A stretch of 64,000 nucleotides of DNA from contig NZ_ALVU02000001.1 in the NCBI RefSeq assembly GCF_000332075.2, forward strand, positions 2,120,324 through 2,184,323. Direction: 5' to 3'. Origin of the DNA: Synechocystis sp. PCC 7509 (GTDB lineage Bacteria > Cyanobacteriota > Cyanobacteriia > Cyanobacteriales > Chroococcidiopsidaceae). Within the stretch, counting starts at the first letter, position 1; every line of letters starts with the position of its first letter. Positions 9,484 to 18,810 of this stretch are shown piece by piece. The notes under the pieces were generated by a model. That model saw nothing but the letters and a program-made list of their open reading frames with translations, made no database searches and was not told where the DNA came from. Both the position numbers and the translations under genes were made by a program.

Positions 9484-11883
9484 GTGTCCAAATTAATCCC
9501 CTGGCTCAAAGATCGAACAAATAAGATTAGTGACTCTGCGCCAAGGGAAGAAGTCCGCACCGAAAAACTAACTTTGGTAGAGAGAATCAAAAATTTACCA
9601 AAGCTCGTTTATGCCAAAATTCCCAAGGATAAACCTCTATATCGTTACTATTGGTTTTGGCTGATACTTGTAGCTACTGGTGGAACTGTTGCTTGGACAG
9701 TCTTTTGGTTGGCGATTGAACGCAGTTTGCCTGAAGCGACCGAACTATACACTTTTGTCCGCGATGATACCTTAACTATAAAGGCTGGCGATGGTGGTAT
9801 CTTGCAACAACGGGGTCCAGCGACAAGAGAACAGTTAAAACTTAGCCAAATACCTAAGCCACTGATACAAGCTTTTATTGCTTCCGAAGATCGCCGCTTT
9901 TACAATCATCACGGGGTAGATTATCAAGGCATTGTTAGAGCCTTTGTAAATAATATGCGATCGCGTAATTTGGGCGAAGGTGGTAGCACCATTACCCAAC
10001 AGTTGGCGCGAATTTTGTTTCTCAATCAAGAACGCACGTTGGTCCGTAAATTTAGAGAAATAAGCTTATCCCAAAAAATCGAGCAAAAACTCACCAAAGA
10101 GGAAATTTTAGAGCGTTACTTAAATTTGGTGTATTTGGGATCAGGTGCTTACGGTGTTGCCGATGCTTCTTGGGTGTATTTTAGTAAACCTGCAAATAAA
10201 TTAACCCTAGCAGAAATGGCAACTATTGCTGGGTTAGCTCCCGCACCTAGCCTTTATTCCCCAGTTGTCAACCCAACGGCGGCGAGACGGCGACGGGATT
10301 TAGTATTGCAAAGAATGCAGGAAGATGGAGTAATCACGCCGCAAATTGCCAAAACCGCCACAAGTACGCCCACGGCGCTTAAACCAAGTTTGCCCAAAAG
10401 ACTGCAAGTAGAAGCACCTTACTTTACTACTTATATTCAGCAAGAATTACCTAAATATATTTCCCCAGAACTTATAGAAGCTGGCGGATTGACCGTTGAA
10501 ACTACTTTAAACCCCCAGTGGCAAAAAGCCGCAGAAACGGCGGTAAAAAACACGGTAGCTCAAAATGGACGTTGGCAGCACTTTGAGGAAGCTTCCTTAG
10601 TTAGTATTGACCCCCGCAATGGCGAAATTAAAGCAATGGTGGGAGGTAAGGATTTTAAGGTCAATCAGTTTAATCGTGTAACTCAGGCTCAACGCCAGCC
10701 AGGCTCTACTTTTAAGGGCTTTGTCTATGCCGCCGCGATCGCTTCTGGAATGTCTCCCTACAAATCTTACATCGACGCACCTTATATAGTGGAAGGCTAC
10801 GAACCCTTAAACTACGATCGCAGTTACCGAGGTTGGATGACTGCAAGTAGCGCCCTAATTTCATCTATTAATACTATTGCTGTCAAAGTTTTAATTGATG
10901 TCGGTTTTGAACCCACAATCAAACTTGCTCACAGTATGGGTATCAAATCCGAGCTTAAACCTACCTATTCTCTAGCTTTAGGCTCTAATGAAGTAAATTT
11001 ACTCGAACTAACTAGCGCTTACGGTACTTTGGCAACCCAGGGAAAGCATATTGAAACCCACGGGATTCGCCGCATTCTCAATCGTAGTGGCGAGGTGATT
11101 TATAGCTCAAAATACCAGTCTAAACAGGTGCTAGACCCCGGTAGCGCCGCAATTATGACTTGGATGCTCAAAAGCGTTGTGCAGTCGGGTACAGGTCGCG
11201 CAGCGCAGTTGCATCGCCCAGTGGCTGGGAAAACGGGGACTTCCGACGAAGCCCGCGATTTATGGTTTATTGGCTACATTCCCCAAGTAGTAACGGGGGT
11301 ATGGTTGGGTAATGATAATAATTCTCCTACCTGGGGTAGCAGTAGTACGGCGGCTTACACTTGGCATCAATTTATGGCTCAAGCTGTGGAAAAAATGCCT
11401 ATAGTCGCATTTCCCTCAAGACCAAAGTTAGAAGGACGCAAAGGGAGCATCAAGGCGCAGAAACTTAAACCCAAACGCGTAATTTCTAGACGCATTCGTT
11501 CTAAACGTCTAAACGAGAACAGAGAGCAAAATAATTTACAAGCAATTCCTGAATCTAATCGGCAACGAAGACGCAATCGGCGTTACGAGAAGCAAAATCC
11601 AGAAACTACAGTACCACGCAATCGTAATTATAGAAGCGACCCAACTAATAACGCCTCCCCCAGACGACTACGCAAGCCCCCTGAATCCACACCACCAAAA
11701 GAGCGATCGCAACCTAAAGTCAGGATTAGGTCTATTCCTCAAAATACCCCAACCAAAACTCCTCCCCAAACACCAACTAGGTCTTGGCGAGAGCGGCTTA
11801 GACCTGTGGAAAGCCCTCGCTACAACAAGTCTCCTGTAGCACCCGCTCCTAACCCTACTCCGGGCTTTGGTAGCGATGGTTAA
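9484..11883 (+). CDS. Class A penicillin-binding protein (PBP1A type)
   Basis: This is a bifunctional murein synthase. Numbering from an upstream TTG at 9466, it has a TM segment (about 60-84), a GT51 transglycosylase domain with Glu141 in SEDRRF and the EGGSTITQQLARIL motif, and a transpeptidase domain with STFK (414-417), SSIN (466-469) and KTGT (589-592). All catalytic motifs are intact. From about residue 650 a 150-residue, very basic and proline-rich tail follows; it looks disordered and may contact the wall or partner proteins. I prefer the GTG at 9484 as the start, since GAGGA lies upstream of it. The gene is divergent from folK. Confidence 0.93.
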   Translation: MSKLIPWLKDRTNKISDSAPREEVRTEKLTLVERIKNLPKLVYAKIPKDKPLYRYYWFWLILVATGGTVAWTVFWLAIERSLPEATELYTFVRDDTLTIKAGDGGILQQRGPATREQLKLSQIPKPLIQAFIASEDRRFYNHHGVDYQGIVRAFVNNMRSRNLGEGGSTITQQLARILFLNQERTLVRKFREISLSQKIEQKLTKEEILERYLNLVYLGSGAYGVADASWVYFSKPANKLTLAEMATIAGLAPAPSLYSPVVNPTAARRRRDLVLQRMQEDGVITPQIAKTATSTPTALKPSLPKRLQVEAPYFTTYIQQELPKYISPELIEAGGLTVETTLNPQWQKAAETAVKNTVAQNGRWQHFEEASLVSIDPRNGEIKAMVGGKDFKVNQFNRVTQAQRQPGSTFKGFVYAAAIASGMSPYKSYIDAPYIVEGYEPLNYDRSYRGWMTASSALISSINTIAVKVLIDVGFEPTIKLAHSMGIKSELKPTYSLALGSNEVNLLELTSAYGTLATQGKHIETHGIRRILNRSGEVIYSSKYQSKQVLDPGSAAIMTWMLKSVVQSGTGRAAQLHRPVAGKTGTSDEARDLWFIGYIPQVVTGVWLGNDNNSPTWGSSSTAAYTWHQFMAQAVEKMPIVAFPSRPKLEGRKGSIKAQKLKPKRVISRRIRSKRLNENREQNNLQAIPESNRQRRRNRRYEKQNPETTVPRNRNYRSDPTNNASPRRLRKPPESTPPKERSQPKVRIRSIPQNTPTKTPPQTPTRSWRERLRPVESPRYNKSPVAPAPNPTPGFGSDG

Positions 11884-11985
11884 AATTTGTTTTAGCTATT
11901 GCCTTCATCCTTGGGGGAGATAGCAAAACAATACAGATTTTTGTATGCTCTTAAAATCAGTATTGCCTAATATTAGGAGCATAAA

Positions 11986-12216
11986 ATGATTAATTTATTA
12001 ATGCAAACCGCCGCCCAAGCCGCAGAAAATGGCCCTCATTTTCCTGTATCTTTCACCTTAGTATATGTAGTTGGATTTATTGCGGCGGTATCAATTGGAT
12101 CTATTGCTTGGTACAACTCTAAGCGTCCCGTAGGTTGGGAAGATAAAGAACGTCCTGATGTTGTCCCCGAAGTCAAAAAAGAAGTAACTCCTGGTATTGG
12201 CGAACCTAAAGCTTAA
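11986..12216 (+). CDS. psb35: Small membrane protein, probable photosystem II assembly factor Psb35
   Basis: The 76-residue protein has one transmembrane helix (about 21-42) followed by the conserved stretch IGSIAWYNSKRPVGWEDKERPD and a charged tail. I recognise this SIAWYNSKRP pattern from a cyanobacterial family named Psb35 (Synechocystis Ssl2148), which is associated with the CP47 assembly module and high-light-inducible proteins. The match is from memory, so the symbol is provisional. AGGAG lies seven bases before the ATG. The gene is monocistronic and faces the TerB-like gene. Confidence 0.65.
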   Translation: MINLLMQTAAQAAENGPHFPVSFTLVYVVGFIAAVSIGSIAWYNSKRPVGWEDKERPDVVPEVKKEVTPGIGEPKA

Positions 12217-12232
12217 ATAAGTCGCCTAATTT

Positions 12233-12658
12233 TTACTTTTGACCCTCAACCCAACGGCGGTAAAGCTTTTGAATTTCTTTGATTACTGCATTATGGGCGG
12301 GTTGAGGTGCATTATTTCCTGGCTCTAAAGACTGTAATTGAGTCAAAAGTTTTGCTTCTTCAGTATCTACATCACTATCACTATAGATTATACCGCTAAT
12401 GGATTCCAGCAGTTTTTGATAGTCGGCGGTAGTGGGAGAGTTGCCTAAATAATCCTGCACCCATTGGTAACATTCTGCTGTTTCTACTTGCCGTAATTCC
12501 TGAAGTAAGGGATAAATTTCTGGGTCTTGAGCTACACCTTTTTCTTGCGCTACTCGGTTTAAATAAGTGCGTTCTTCTGGCTGAATTTTGCCGTCAAGCC
12601 AAGCCACGCCAATTAATATTTTGACTAGCTGTTTAACATTATTTTCTTGATTTAACAT
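12233..12658 (-). CDS. TerB-like family protein
   Basis: The 141-residue, all-helical protein starts with VKILIGVAWLDGKIQPEERTYL, the pattern of TerB/DjlA-N-like domains (helix with ADG/LDGK acidic turn). A second copy-like motif, IIYSDSDVDTEEAKLLTQL, gives the usual two acidic turns. TerB proteins of bacteria are named for tellurite resistance, but in cyanobacteria the role is unknown and metal binding is only a guess. It lies 24 bases downstream of rsmB on the same strand, so the two may be co-transcribed. Confidence 0.7.
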   Translation of the reverse strand: MLNQENNVKQLVKILIGVAWLDGKIQPEERTYLNRVAQEKGVAQDPEIYPLLQELRQVETAECYQWVQDYLGNSPTTADYQKLLESISGIIYSDSDVDTEEAKLLTQLQSLEPGNNAPQPAHNAVIKEIQKLYRRWVEGQK

Positions 12659-12682
12659 TGTTTTTCTCTAATAACTAGGAAT

Positions 12683-14023
12683 TTACTGGCTTTTTCGCAA
12701 TCGCACCATAAAAAAGCCATCCATCAAATCTTGATATGGTAAAACTTTAATCCAACCTGCGGGTTTTGCAAAGGTAAAACAAGGTGAATTGGGTGCTGGG
12801 GGTTCAATTTGCCAATTAGTATTTTGAGCCAAAAAATTCGCAATTATGTTTTCGTTTTCTTGGGGGTGTAAGGTGCAGGTAGAGTAAACCATTACGCCCC
12901 CTGGTTTGACAAACAACGCCCCTTGAGAAATTAACTCGGCTTGCAGTAATGAAAGTTCTTGGATACTTTGGGGAGTTTGTCGCCAACGTGCATCAGCGTG
13001 GCGGTTTAATGTTCCTAAGCCAGAACAAGGAACATCTAGTAATAGGCGATCGCATTTATCGATAAATTGCTCAAAATGGCGGCTATCCCCTACTTGAATT
13101 TGAATTGATTTTAGTTGCAGGCGCTTGGTATTTTGTTGGAGTTTTCGCAAACGGGAAGCTGTGCGATCGCACGCCCAAATTGTCCCTTGATCTCCCATCA
13201 ATTCGGCAATATGGGTAGTTTTTCCCCCTGGTGCTGCACAAGCATCGATGATAAATTCACCGCTTTGAGGATCGAGTAAATGGCTAACTAATTGAGCGCT
13301 ACTATCCTGCACCGTCCACCAACCATCGTTAAAACCCGGTAAGTTTTGAATTGCTCCGGTACTTCCATTTATCCTTAAAGCTTGGGGTAAATAAGGAACG
13401 CGACTTACATCTATACCCGTTTCTTGTAAGGCGGTTTCAACTTTTTCAATAGAACTTAGGAGCGGATTTACTCGTAAATCTAGCTTTGGTGGTTGGTTTA
13501 ACCACTGACAAAGTTGCTCTGTAGCGGTGAAGCCAAATTGCTCTAACCAAACATCGATTATCCAATCTGGATAACTGTGCAGAATACCTAGTCGTTCTGT
13601 AGGATTTTCTGGCAACTGAAGCGGATCGATTCCTGTTTCGGCGATGCGGAGGTATTGGCGCAATACACCATTTACAAAGCCTGAAAGTCCTGAAAGTCCG
13701 TTTTTTTTAGCTAATTCTACCGTAGTATTCACCGCCGCCGAGGGGGGAATATGGCTCAAATATCGCAGTTGATACAAGCCTAAATGTAAAATTGTGCGGA
13801 GTAGTGGGGGTTGTTTATCGGCTTTTTTACTGGCTAATTGATCGATGAGAGTATCAAGAAGTCGCATTTGGCGGACGCTACCGTAAACAAGCTCGGTTAC
13901 TAAACCGCGACTTCTTGGATCTAGGTCATTTTTGCTTAATACCCGCTCCAAGGCGACATCAGCATAAGCTCCTTTGTGGACAGCACTTAGAGCAATAAAG
14001 GCATTTTGGCGAGAATCTTCCAT
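12683..14023 (-). CDS. rsmB: 16S rRNA (cytosine-5) methyltransferase
   Basis: RsmB (Sun/Fmu) methylates C967 of 16S rRNA. The protein has an N-terminal NusB-like RNA-binding domain (about 1-140, with PRSRGLVTELVYGSVRQ) and a C-terminal Rossmann methylase. The SAM site DACAAPGGKTTH lies near 258-272. The two active-site cysteines are in DVPCSGLG (about 330) and STCTLHPQENE (about 381). The length of 446 residues matches the family. The start ATG is well placed. The upstream gene on this strand ends in a strong terminator, so rsmB starts a new unit. Confidence 0.95.
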   Translation of the reverse strand: MEDSRQNAFIALSAVHKGAYADVALERVLSKNDLDPRSRGLVTELVYGSVRQMRLLDTLIDQLASKKADKQPPLLRTILHLGLYQLRYLSHIPPSAAVNTTVELAKKNGLSGLSGFVNGVLRQYLRIAETGIDPLQLPENPTERLGILHSYPDWIIDVWLEQFGFTATEQLCQWLNQPPKLDLRVNPLLSSIEKVETALQETGIDVSRVPYLPQALRINGSTGAIQNLPGFNDGWWTVQDSSAQLVSHLLDPQSGEFIIDACAAPGGKTTHIAELMGDQGTIWACDRTASRLRKLQQNTKRLQLKSIQIQVGDSRHFEQFIDKCDRLLLDVPCSGLGTLNRHADARWRQTPQSIQELSLLQAELISQGALFVKPGGVMVYSTCTLHPQENENIIANFLAQNTNWQIEPPAPNSPCFTFAKPAGWIKVLPYQDLMDGFFMVRLRKSQ

Positions 14024-14046
14024 AGTTATAGTTTAGGTTTTGAACC

Positions 14047-14075
14047 ACAAAAAAAGCCTCCGGTTAGGGAGGCTT
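14047..14075 (-). terminator. Intrinsic terminator of the repeat-protein gene
   Basis: On the minus strand AAGCCTCC pairs with GGAGGCTT (arms at 14068-14075 and 14054-14061) and is followed by a run of seven T (14047-14053). It lies 25 bases past the stop of the large membrane repeat protein. Confidence 0.88.
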
Positions 14076-14099
14076 AAAAGTTTTTAAAGCATAGAGATT

Positions 14100-17000
14100 T
14101 TAGCCAATCAGATTTCTTACGGCTAAGATTCCAGCGATCGCACTAGCTACTAATGATGTCAGTGCGGTACTAAATAACCACCAAGCTGCACCAGAAGCGG
14201 CTTTTTTAGTTTCTACTGCTTGTTTTTGTGCTTGCTGTTTAATGGACTCTAAGCGTCTTTGAGTTTCTTTTTGAATGCGATCGCCTTGTTGCAATACTTT
14301 GTCTCTAGTTCCTTCAATTTGAGCAATAATCCGGTTCGCATCGGCTTCGGAAATGTCTTCGCGGGAACTAAGGACAGCTACTAAGGTTTCACGGTCAAAT
14401 TGCGATAACCTTTCGCGTAAGGCGCTAAATCCAGCTTGCGGATCGTCAAATACTTTGCTGAAATCTTGCTGGATTCCTTCGTAATTCAACTCTGGACGTT
14501 CTAAGGAGTTTAGGTAATTGCGGACTTTGCCAAATACTCCTTCAATGGCGGAAGTTACGGTTTGCTGGATTTTTTGCGCTTGTTCCACAATGGAGTTGCG
14601 GACTGATTCTACTTGATCGGCGATGCGGTTTGCTTCTTCAGTGCTAATATCTTCTCGTTGAGATAGTAGCGATACCAGGGTAGAACGATCGAACTTAGAA
14701 ACGCGACTTCCTATATTTCCCAAACCAGAACGCGGATCGTTAAGTAGTAACTGTAGATCGCGCTTAATCCCATCTGGATTAAGTTCGTCTTTGTTAGTGT
14801 TTCGCAAATAGTTTTCGAGAGTAGCTTCAAAATCAACAACTTGCTGAGTAGCGCGACTAGCTAACCGACGCGGTGCTTTAACAATACTGTTAATTCCGGC
14901 TTGCAATTGGTCGATGGCTTTGTTTACTTGTTCCTCGCTCAAGTCTTGGCGCTGGCTGAGAAGTTTTACTAAGGTTTCCCTGTCTACGTGCGATAATCTT
15001 TCCCGTAGTGCGATCGCGCCAAGTTTGGGATCTTCAAGTAATTTACTCAAATCTCGCTTGATTCCTTCAGGATCGAGTTCTTCTAAGTTGGTATTGCGGA
15101 GATATTCAGCAATTTTTGTTGTAGTTTGCTCGTACTGCTCTTGAGCAATTCCGGCTAGTTTCTGCGGCGCTTGCAAAATGTTACTGCGTACTGATTCTAT
15201 TTGATCGAGGGTTTGGTTAATTTGCTCCTCATTCAAGTCTTGACGCTGACTGAGCAGTTGTACCAAAGTATCGCGGTCAAACTGGCTCAATCTCTCTTTT
15301 AGTACGCTAATTCCAGCTTGCGGATCGGCAAAAAGAGTTTGAAAATCGCGCTTTATTCCTTCAGGGTTTAGTTCTTCCTTGTTGGTATTGCGGAGGTATT
15401 CTTCAACTTTAGTCCGTACTTCTGTAGCTTTAGCTTGCGCTTGTTCTTGGACTTCTTTAGCTTTATTAACAACCCCATCGCGGGAGGTTTCCAACTGGCT
15501 AACAATCCCTTCTGCTTCTTCGCTGCTGATGTCTTGACGCTGGCTGAGAAGTTGGACAAAGGTATCGCGGTCAAATTGACTCAGGCGATCGCGTAGCGCC
15601 TCAAATCCGGCTTGGGGATCTTCTAATAACTTCTGGAAGTTTTGTTTAATTCCTTCAGGATTTAGTTCTTCTTTCCCTGTGTTACTCAGATAATTTTCCA
15701 CCGATGCGCGGATATCTTTAGTTTCTCCCTGGGGTACATCGCCAAGACTACCCAAAACTTCAGTGCGAATACTCTCTAATTGTTCGGCTACTTCGGTAAT
15801 TTTTGCAGGTAACAAGTCGCCACGAGCAGTTAATTGTTGAGTAAAATACTCTTTATCTATTTGCTCTAATTGTCTCTTAACGGTTGCTGGATCGGCTTCA
15901 GGGTCGTAGATAACATCTTTAAACTCGTTTTTGATAGTTTCGCGGTTTAAGTGCCAACCGTAGGAATTTAGCAAATAGTTATCTACATCGGCTTTAATAG
16001 TGTTGAAAGCTGGTGCTTTCTCAGCGATCGCAGTACCAACTTTACTAACTTGTTCTGTGGCTTTCCCTGTCAACTGCTGCAATTGACCAGAAATTTTTTC
16101 TACATCCAAGTCGGACAAATCTGTTCTTTTTAAAACTGTTCCTAGCAATGCACTTACTCCTAGTTGCATTGCTTGGTTCATCATCCCGCCGTTTTTGTTT
16201 CCGTTACTTTGACCATTGGTGGCTAACTTCTGGAGTTGTCCAGCTAAATCAGAGGAAGTCAATTCTTCGGGAGTCGCAGACTGTAAAAAGTTCTGAATCT
16301 GCATTTGTGGGTCTACTTGCGGCTGACCAACTACATTTTTCCAAGCACCTTCTAATTTATCGACAACTTTATTAATGTCTTGTTTAGAAAAGTCTGTACG
16401 GCTGCTAACTAAGTCTACCAACGTTTGACGGTCAATATTCAAGCCTTCATTTCCTGCTAGGCTTTGCAAATTTGAGCTACTAAGTATTTTCTCAAATTGG
16501 CTACCAATTTCCTCTACATCTAGCTTAGGCAATTGCAGATTGCTTAAAGAACTTTGCAAAGTGTCGCGGATGCTATTGGGGTCAATTCCCGAAGTCAATT
16601 CGCGGCGAACTGCGGCGGTAATAGATTCAGCTGTCGAGACTAATTGCGACGAAGCGGCGCTTGCACCCATAGCGGTAGCAGCAGTTCCCATCAATCCTTG
16701 AAAGCCAGATGTAGCAGTGCTAACCACCGAGCCAATCAACGAACCGACGGTAGTTGAACCTACCCAAACTAACAGCGAAAAGTAAGTAGACCAAATCACA
16801 ATAGCTGTAATTGCGCCTAAAACTGCACTGCTAACTAAGCTAAGTTTTACTGCTAAAAAACAAGCAATAAATAAAGCAATACTAACAGTGATTAAAGTCC
16901 AAAGACCTACCGCCGTTTCTATTTTGCGAATAGTGCTACCCAAGCTTTCTGTTTCATCAGAATTAGACGAACCGCCTAAAGCCGAAATACCAAAAGCAAC

Positions 17001-17183
17001 AGAGAAGTTTGTTAATAGTAATTGAAAGGCAAAAGCCATCAATACCCCGGCAATTAGTGCGACCAAAAATTGCGGTGCTGAAAATAAAGCTAAAGTTTGC
17101 GGTATCTCGCTTACCTGCGTTTCAACTACTTTGGCTACTCCTAAGCATTGACTAGATAACGGAATAATTGTACTTAAGTTCAT
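14100..17183 (-). CDS. Large membrane protein with six repeats spaced 95-98 residues
   Basis: I do not recognise a functional family. The 1027-residue protein has hydrophobic segments near 35-58, 90-112 and 118-142, an Ala/Ser/Gly-rich linker, a long soluble middle and a last hydrophobic helix near 999-1021. The middle is built of six repeats. Their NYL/EYL boxes start at 401, 496, 594, 692, 790 and 888. Each repeat contains ELNPEGIKRDF, LSQFDRDTLVQLLSQRQD and a QIE helix, and is joined by a Gln/Ala/Lys-rich coiled linker. A shorter copy lies near 250-285. No catalytic motif is seen. The build suggests a membrane-anchored scaffold or spacer. It forms a single-gene unit with its own terminator. 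Confidence 0.8.
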   Translation of the reverse strand: MNLSTIIPLSSQCLGVAKVVETQVSEIPQTLALFSAPQFLVALIAGVLMAFAFQLLLTNFSVAFGISALGGSSNSDETESLGSTIRKIETAVGLWTLITVSIALFIACFLAVKLSLVSSAVLGAITAIVIWSTYFSLLVWVGSTTVGSLIGSVVSTATSGFQGLMGTAATAMGASAASSQLVSTAESITAAVRRELTSGIDPNSIRDTLQSSLSNLQLPKLDVEEIGSQFEKILSSSNLQSLAGNEGLNIDRQTLVDLVSSRTDFSKQDINKVVDKLEGAWKNVVGQPQVDPQMQIQNFLQSATPEELTSSDLAGQLQKLATNGQSNGNKNGGMMNQAMQLGVSALLGTVLKRTDLSDLDVEKISGQLQQLTGKATEQVSKVGTAIAEKAPAFNTIKADVDNYLLNSYGWHLNRETIKNEFKDVIYDPEADPATVKRQLEQIDKEYFTQQLTARGDLLPAKITEVAEQLESIRTEVLGSLGDVPQGETKDIRASVENYLSNTGKEELNPEGIKQNFQKLLEDPQAGFEALRDRLSQFDRDTFVQLLSQRQDISSEEAEGIVSQLETSRDGVVNKAKEVQEQAQAKATEVRTKVEEYLRNTNKEELNPEGIKRDFQTLFADPQAGISVLKERLSQFDRDTLVQLLSQRQDLNEEQINQTLDQIESVRSNILQAPQKLAGIAQEQYEQTTTKIAEYLRNTNLEELDPEGIKRDLSKLLEDPKLGAIALRERLSHVDRETLVKLLSQRQDLSEEQVNKAIDQLQAGINSIVKAPRRLASRATQQVVDFEATLENYLRNTNKDELNPDGIKRDLQLLLNDPRSGLGNIGSRVSKFDRSTLVSLLSQREDISTEEANRIADQVESVRNSIVEQAQKIQQTVTSAIEGVFGKVRNYLNSLERPELNYEGIQQDFSKVFDDPQAGFSALRERLSQFDRETLVAVLSSREDISEADANRIIAQIEGTRDKVLQQGDRIQKETQRRLESIKQQAQKQAVETKKAASGAAWWLFSTALTSLVASAIAGILAVRNLIG

Positions 17184-17664
17184 AAGTTTCCTTCTTTGTT
17201 AAATTATGCTCGGTTCTTGTTACACAACAATTTGCGTACTAAGCGTTTGGCATTTATAAAACTGTTTTATAAACGTCAATTGCTAATTACTGTTTGACTA
17301 CTTATTTGTAGTTCCATTTTCTATATGCGTTGCTGGCTCTTTGCTCTAACTCCCTCTAAGGTGAGAACAAAGTATGTTTATTTATATAATTTTGTAAATA
17401 ACAAAATATTTAATAGGTTATAATCTAACGCGTCAATTATGCGGCAGCCAGCAACAAGGAAATGCGATCGCCTTTTCTCTGTAGACAGTTATATTTGTTA
17501 CTGATTTTTGCAGTCAGCAAAGTTTTAAATATCGGGGAAGGGAATAGAAGTGCGATCGCCTAAATACTGTTTATCTAGCGAGGAGTGGATGATTGAACAA
17601 AGATTTATCCAAACTTTGCTAAAAATTGCTGCTATTTTTTTACGTAGCACACTAGCATATAGAA
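17184..17664. other. Divergent intergenic region
   Basis: About 480 bases separate the divergent repeat-protein gene and ldpA. The stretch is AT-rich with three HIP1-type octamers and no convincing open reading frame. It should hold two promoters. I see no strong hairpin or known RNA. Confidence 0.5.
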
Positions 17665-18759
17665 GTGACTAATTCGTACTACCCCTTACGCTCTCTAGAA
17701 CAAGGTAACTGGCTCAAGCTGATTTGCGGAGCTAGTTTTCAACATCTACCCTCCGTAAGAAATTTAACTTTAGCTTATGCGCTTGCGGGTGTAGATTGTA
17801 TTGATGTCTCCGCCGATGGAGCAGTAATCGCCGCCGCCCAAGCAGCGCTACAAGTAGCTCGTTCAATGCAAAGCACAGCGCAAAAACGGGGCTATGGGAT
17901 TAAACAGTTACCCTGGTTAATGGTAAGTTTGAATGCTTCTGAAGATCCGCATTTTCGTAAAGCTGCTTTTGACCCCTTAGCTTGTCCTCCAGAGTGTCCG
18001 CGTCCTTGCGAACCAATTTGTCCAGCGCAAGCAATTGTATTTAACAGCTTGGAGGATGATTTTTCAGGGGTATTAGAGCCTAATTGTTATGGCTGCGGGC
18101 GATGTTTACCAATTTGTCCCAGTCAATTAATTAAGACCAATTCTTATGTAGTCCCAAAAGAAGACTTCGCACCATTAGTATTATCTCAAGGAGTCGATGC
18201 GGTCGAAATTCATACCCAAGTAGGTCAGTATACAGAATTTGCTAATTTGTGGACTAGCGTCAAGCCTTGGGTAAGTAAGTTGAAATTAGTAGCAATTAGC
18301 TGTCCCGACGGGGAAGGGTTAATTGACTATTTATGGAGTATCTACAAACTAATTTCACCATTAGAAAGTGCTTTAATTTGGCAAACCGACGGGCGACCCA
18401 TGAGCGGCGATATTGGTGATGGTACGACGATTGCGGCGGTAAAACTAGCCCAAAAAGTTCTAGCAGCTAAGTTACCCGGCTACGTGCAGTTAGCCGGAGG
18501 GACTAATAGCTACACTGTACCTAAGTTGCAAAAACTAGGGATGTTAGGCAGTAATTTAAAAGGGGGTCGCATTTGCGGGGTTGCTTATGGTAGTTATGCC
18601 CGTGTGTTGTTATCGCCAATTTTAGAACGATTAGAACAATTACAAAATAAAACTAATGAATTATCAACTGTTGGCCTAGAACAAGAACCCCAATTACTTT
18701 GGGAAGCTGTAAACATGGCTCAAACTTTAGTTTCTCAGCTTAAACCGATTGCTTGCTAA
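17665..18759 (+). CDS. ldpA: Circadian light-input iron-sulphur protein LdpA
   Basis: LdpA senses cellular redox state and adjusts the period of the Kai clock in Synechococcus. The start LRSLEQGNWLKLICGASFQHLP is typical of the family. Two four-cysteine clusters are visible: CPPECPRPCEPICP (about 111-124) and CYGCGRCLPICP (about 144-155), which fit two [4Fe-4S] centres. The C-terminal half resembles a TIM-barrel-like domain with GGTNSYT. The start is GTG with only a weak ribosome site. The length is 364 residues. The R3H ATPase gene follows after 51 bases on the same strand. Confidence 0.88.
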   Translation: MTNSYYPLRSLEQGNWLKLICGASFQHLPSVRNLTLAYALAGVDCIDVSADGAVIAAAQAALQVARSMQSTAQKRGYGIKQLPWLMVSLNASEDPHFRKAAFDPLACPPECPRPCEPICPAQAIVFNSLEDDFSGVLEPNCYGCGRCLPICPSQLIKTNSYVVPKEDFAPLVLSQGVDAVEIHTQVGQYTEFANLWTSVKPWVSKLKLVAISCPDGEGLIDYLWSIYKLISPLESALIWQTDGRPMSGDIGDGTTIAAVKLAQKVLAAKLPGYVQLAGGTNSYTVPKLQKLGMLGSNLKGGRICGVAYGSYARVLLSPILERLEQLQNKTNELSTVGLEQEPQLLWEAVNMAQTLVSQLKPIAC

Positions 18760-18810
18760 AAGTTTCCCTTTGTCCTATCGCTCTACGTTAATAACGTCAC
18801 TGTAGAAAGA

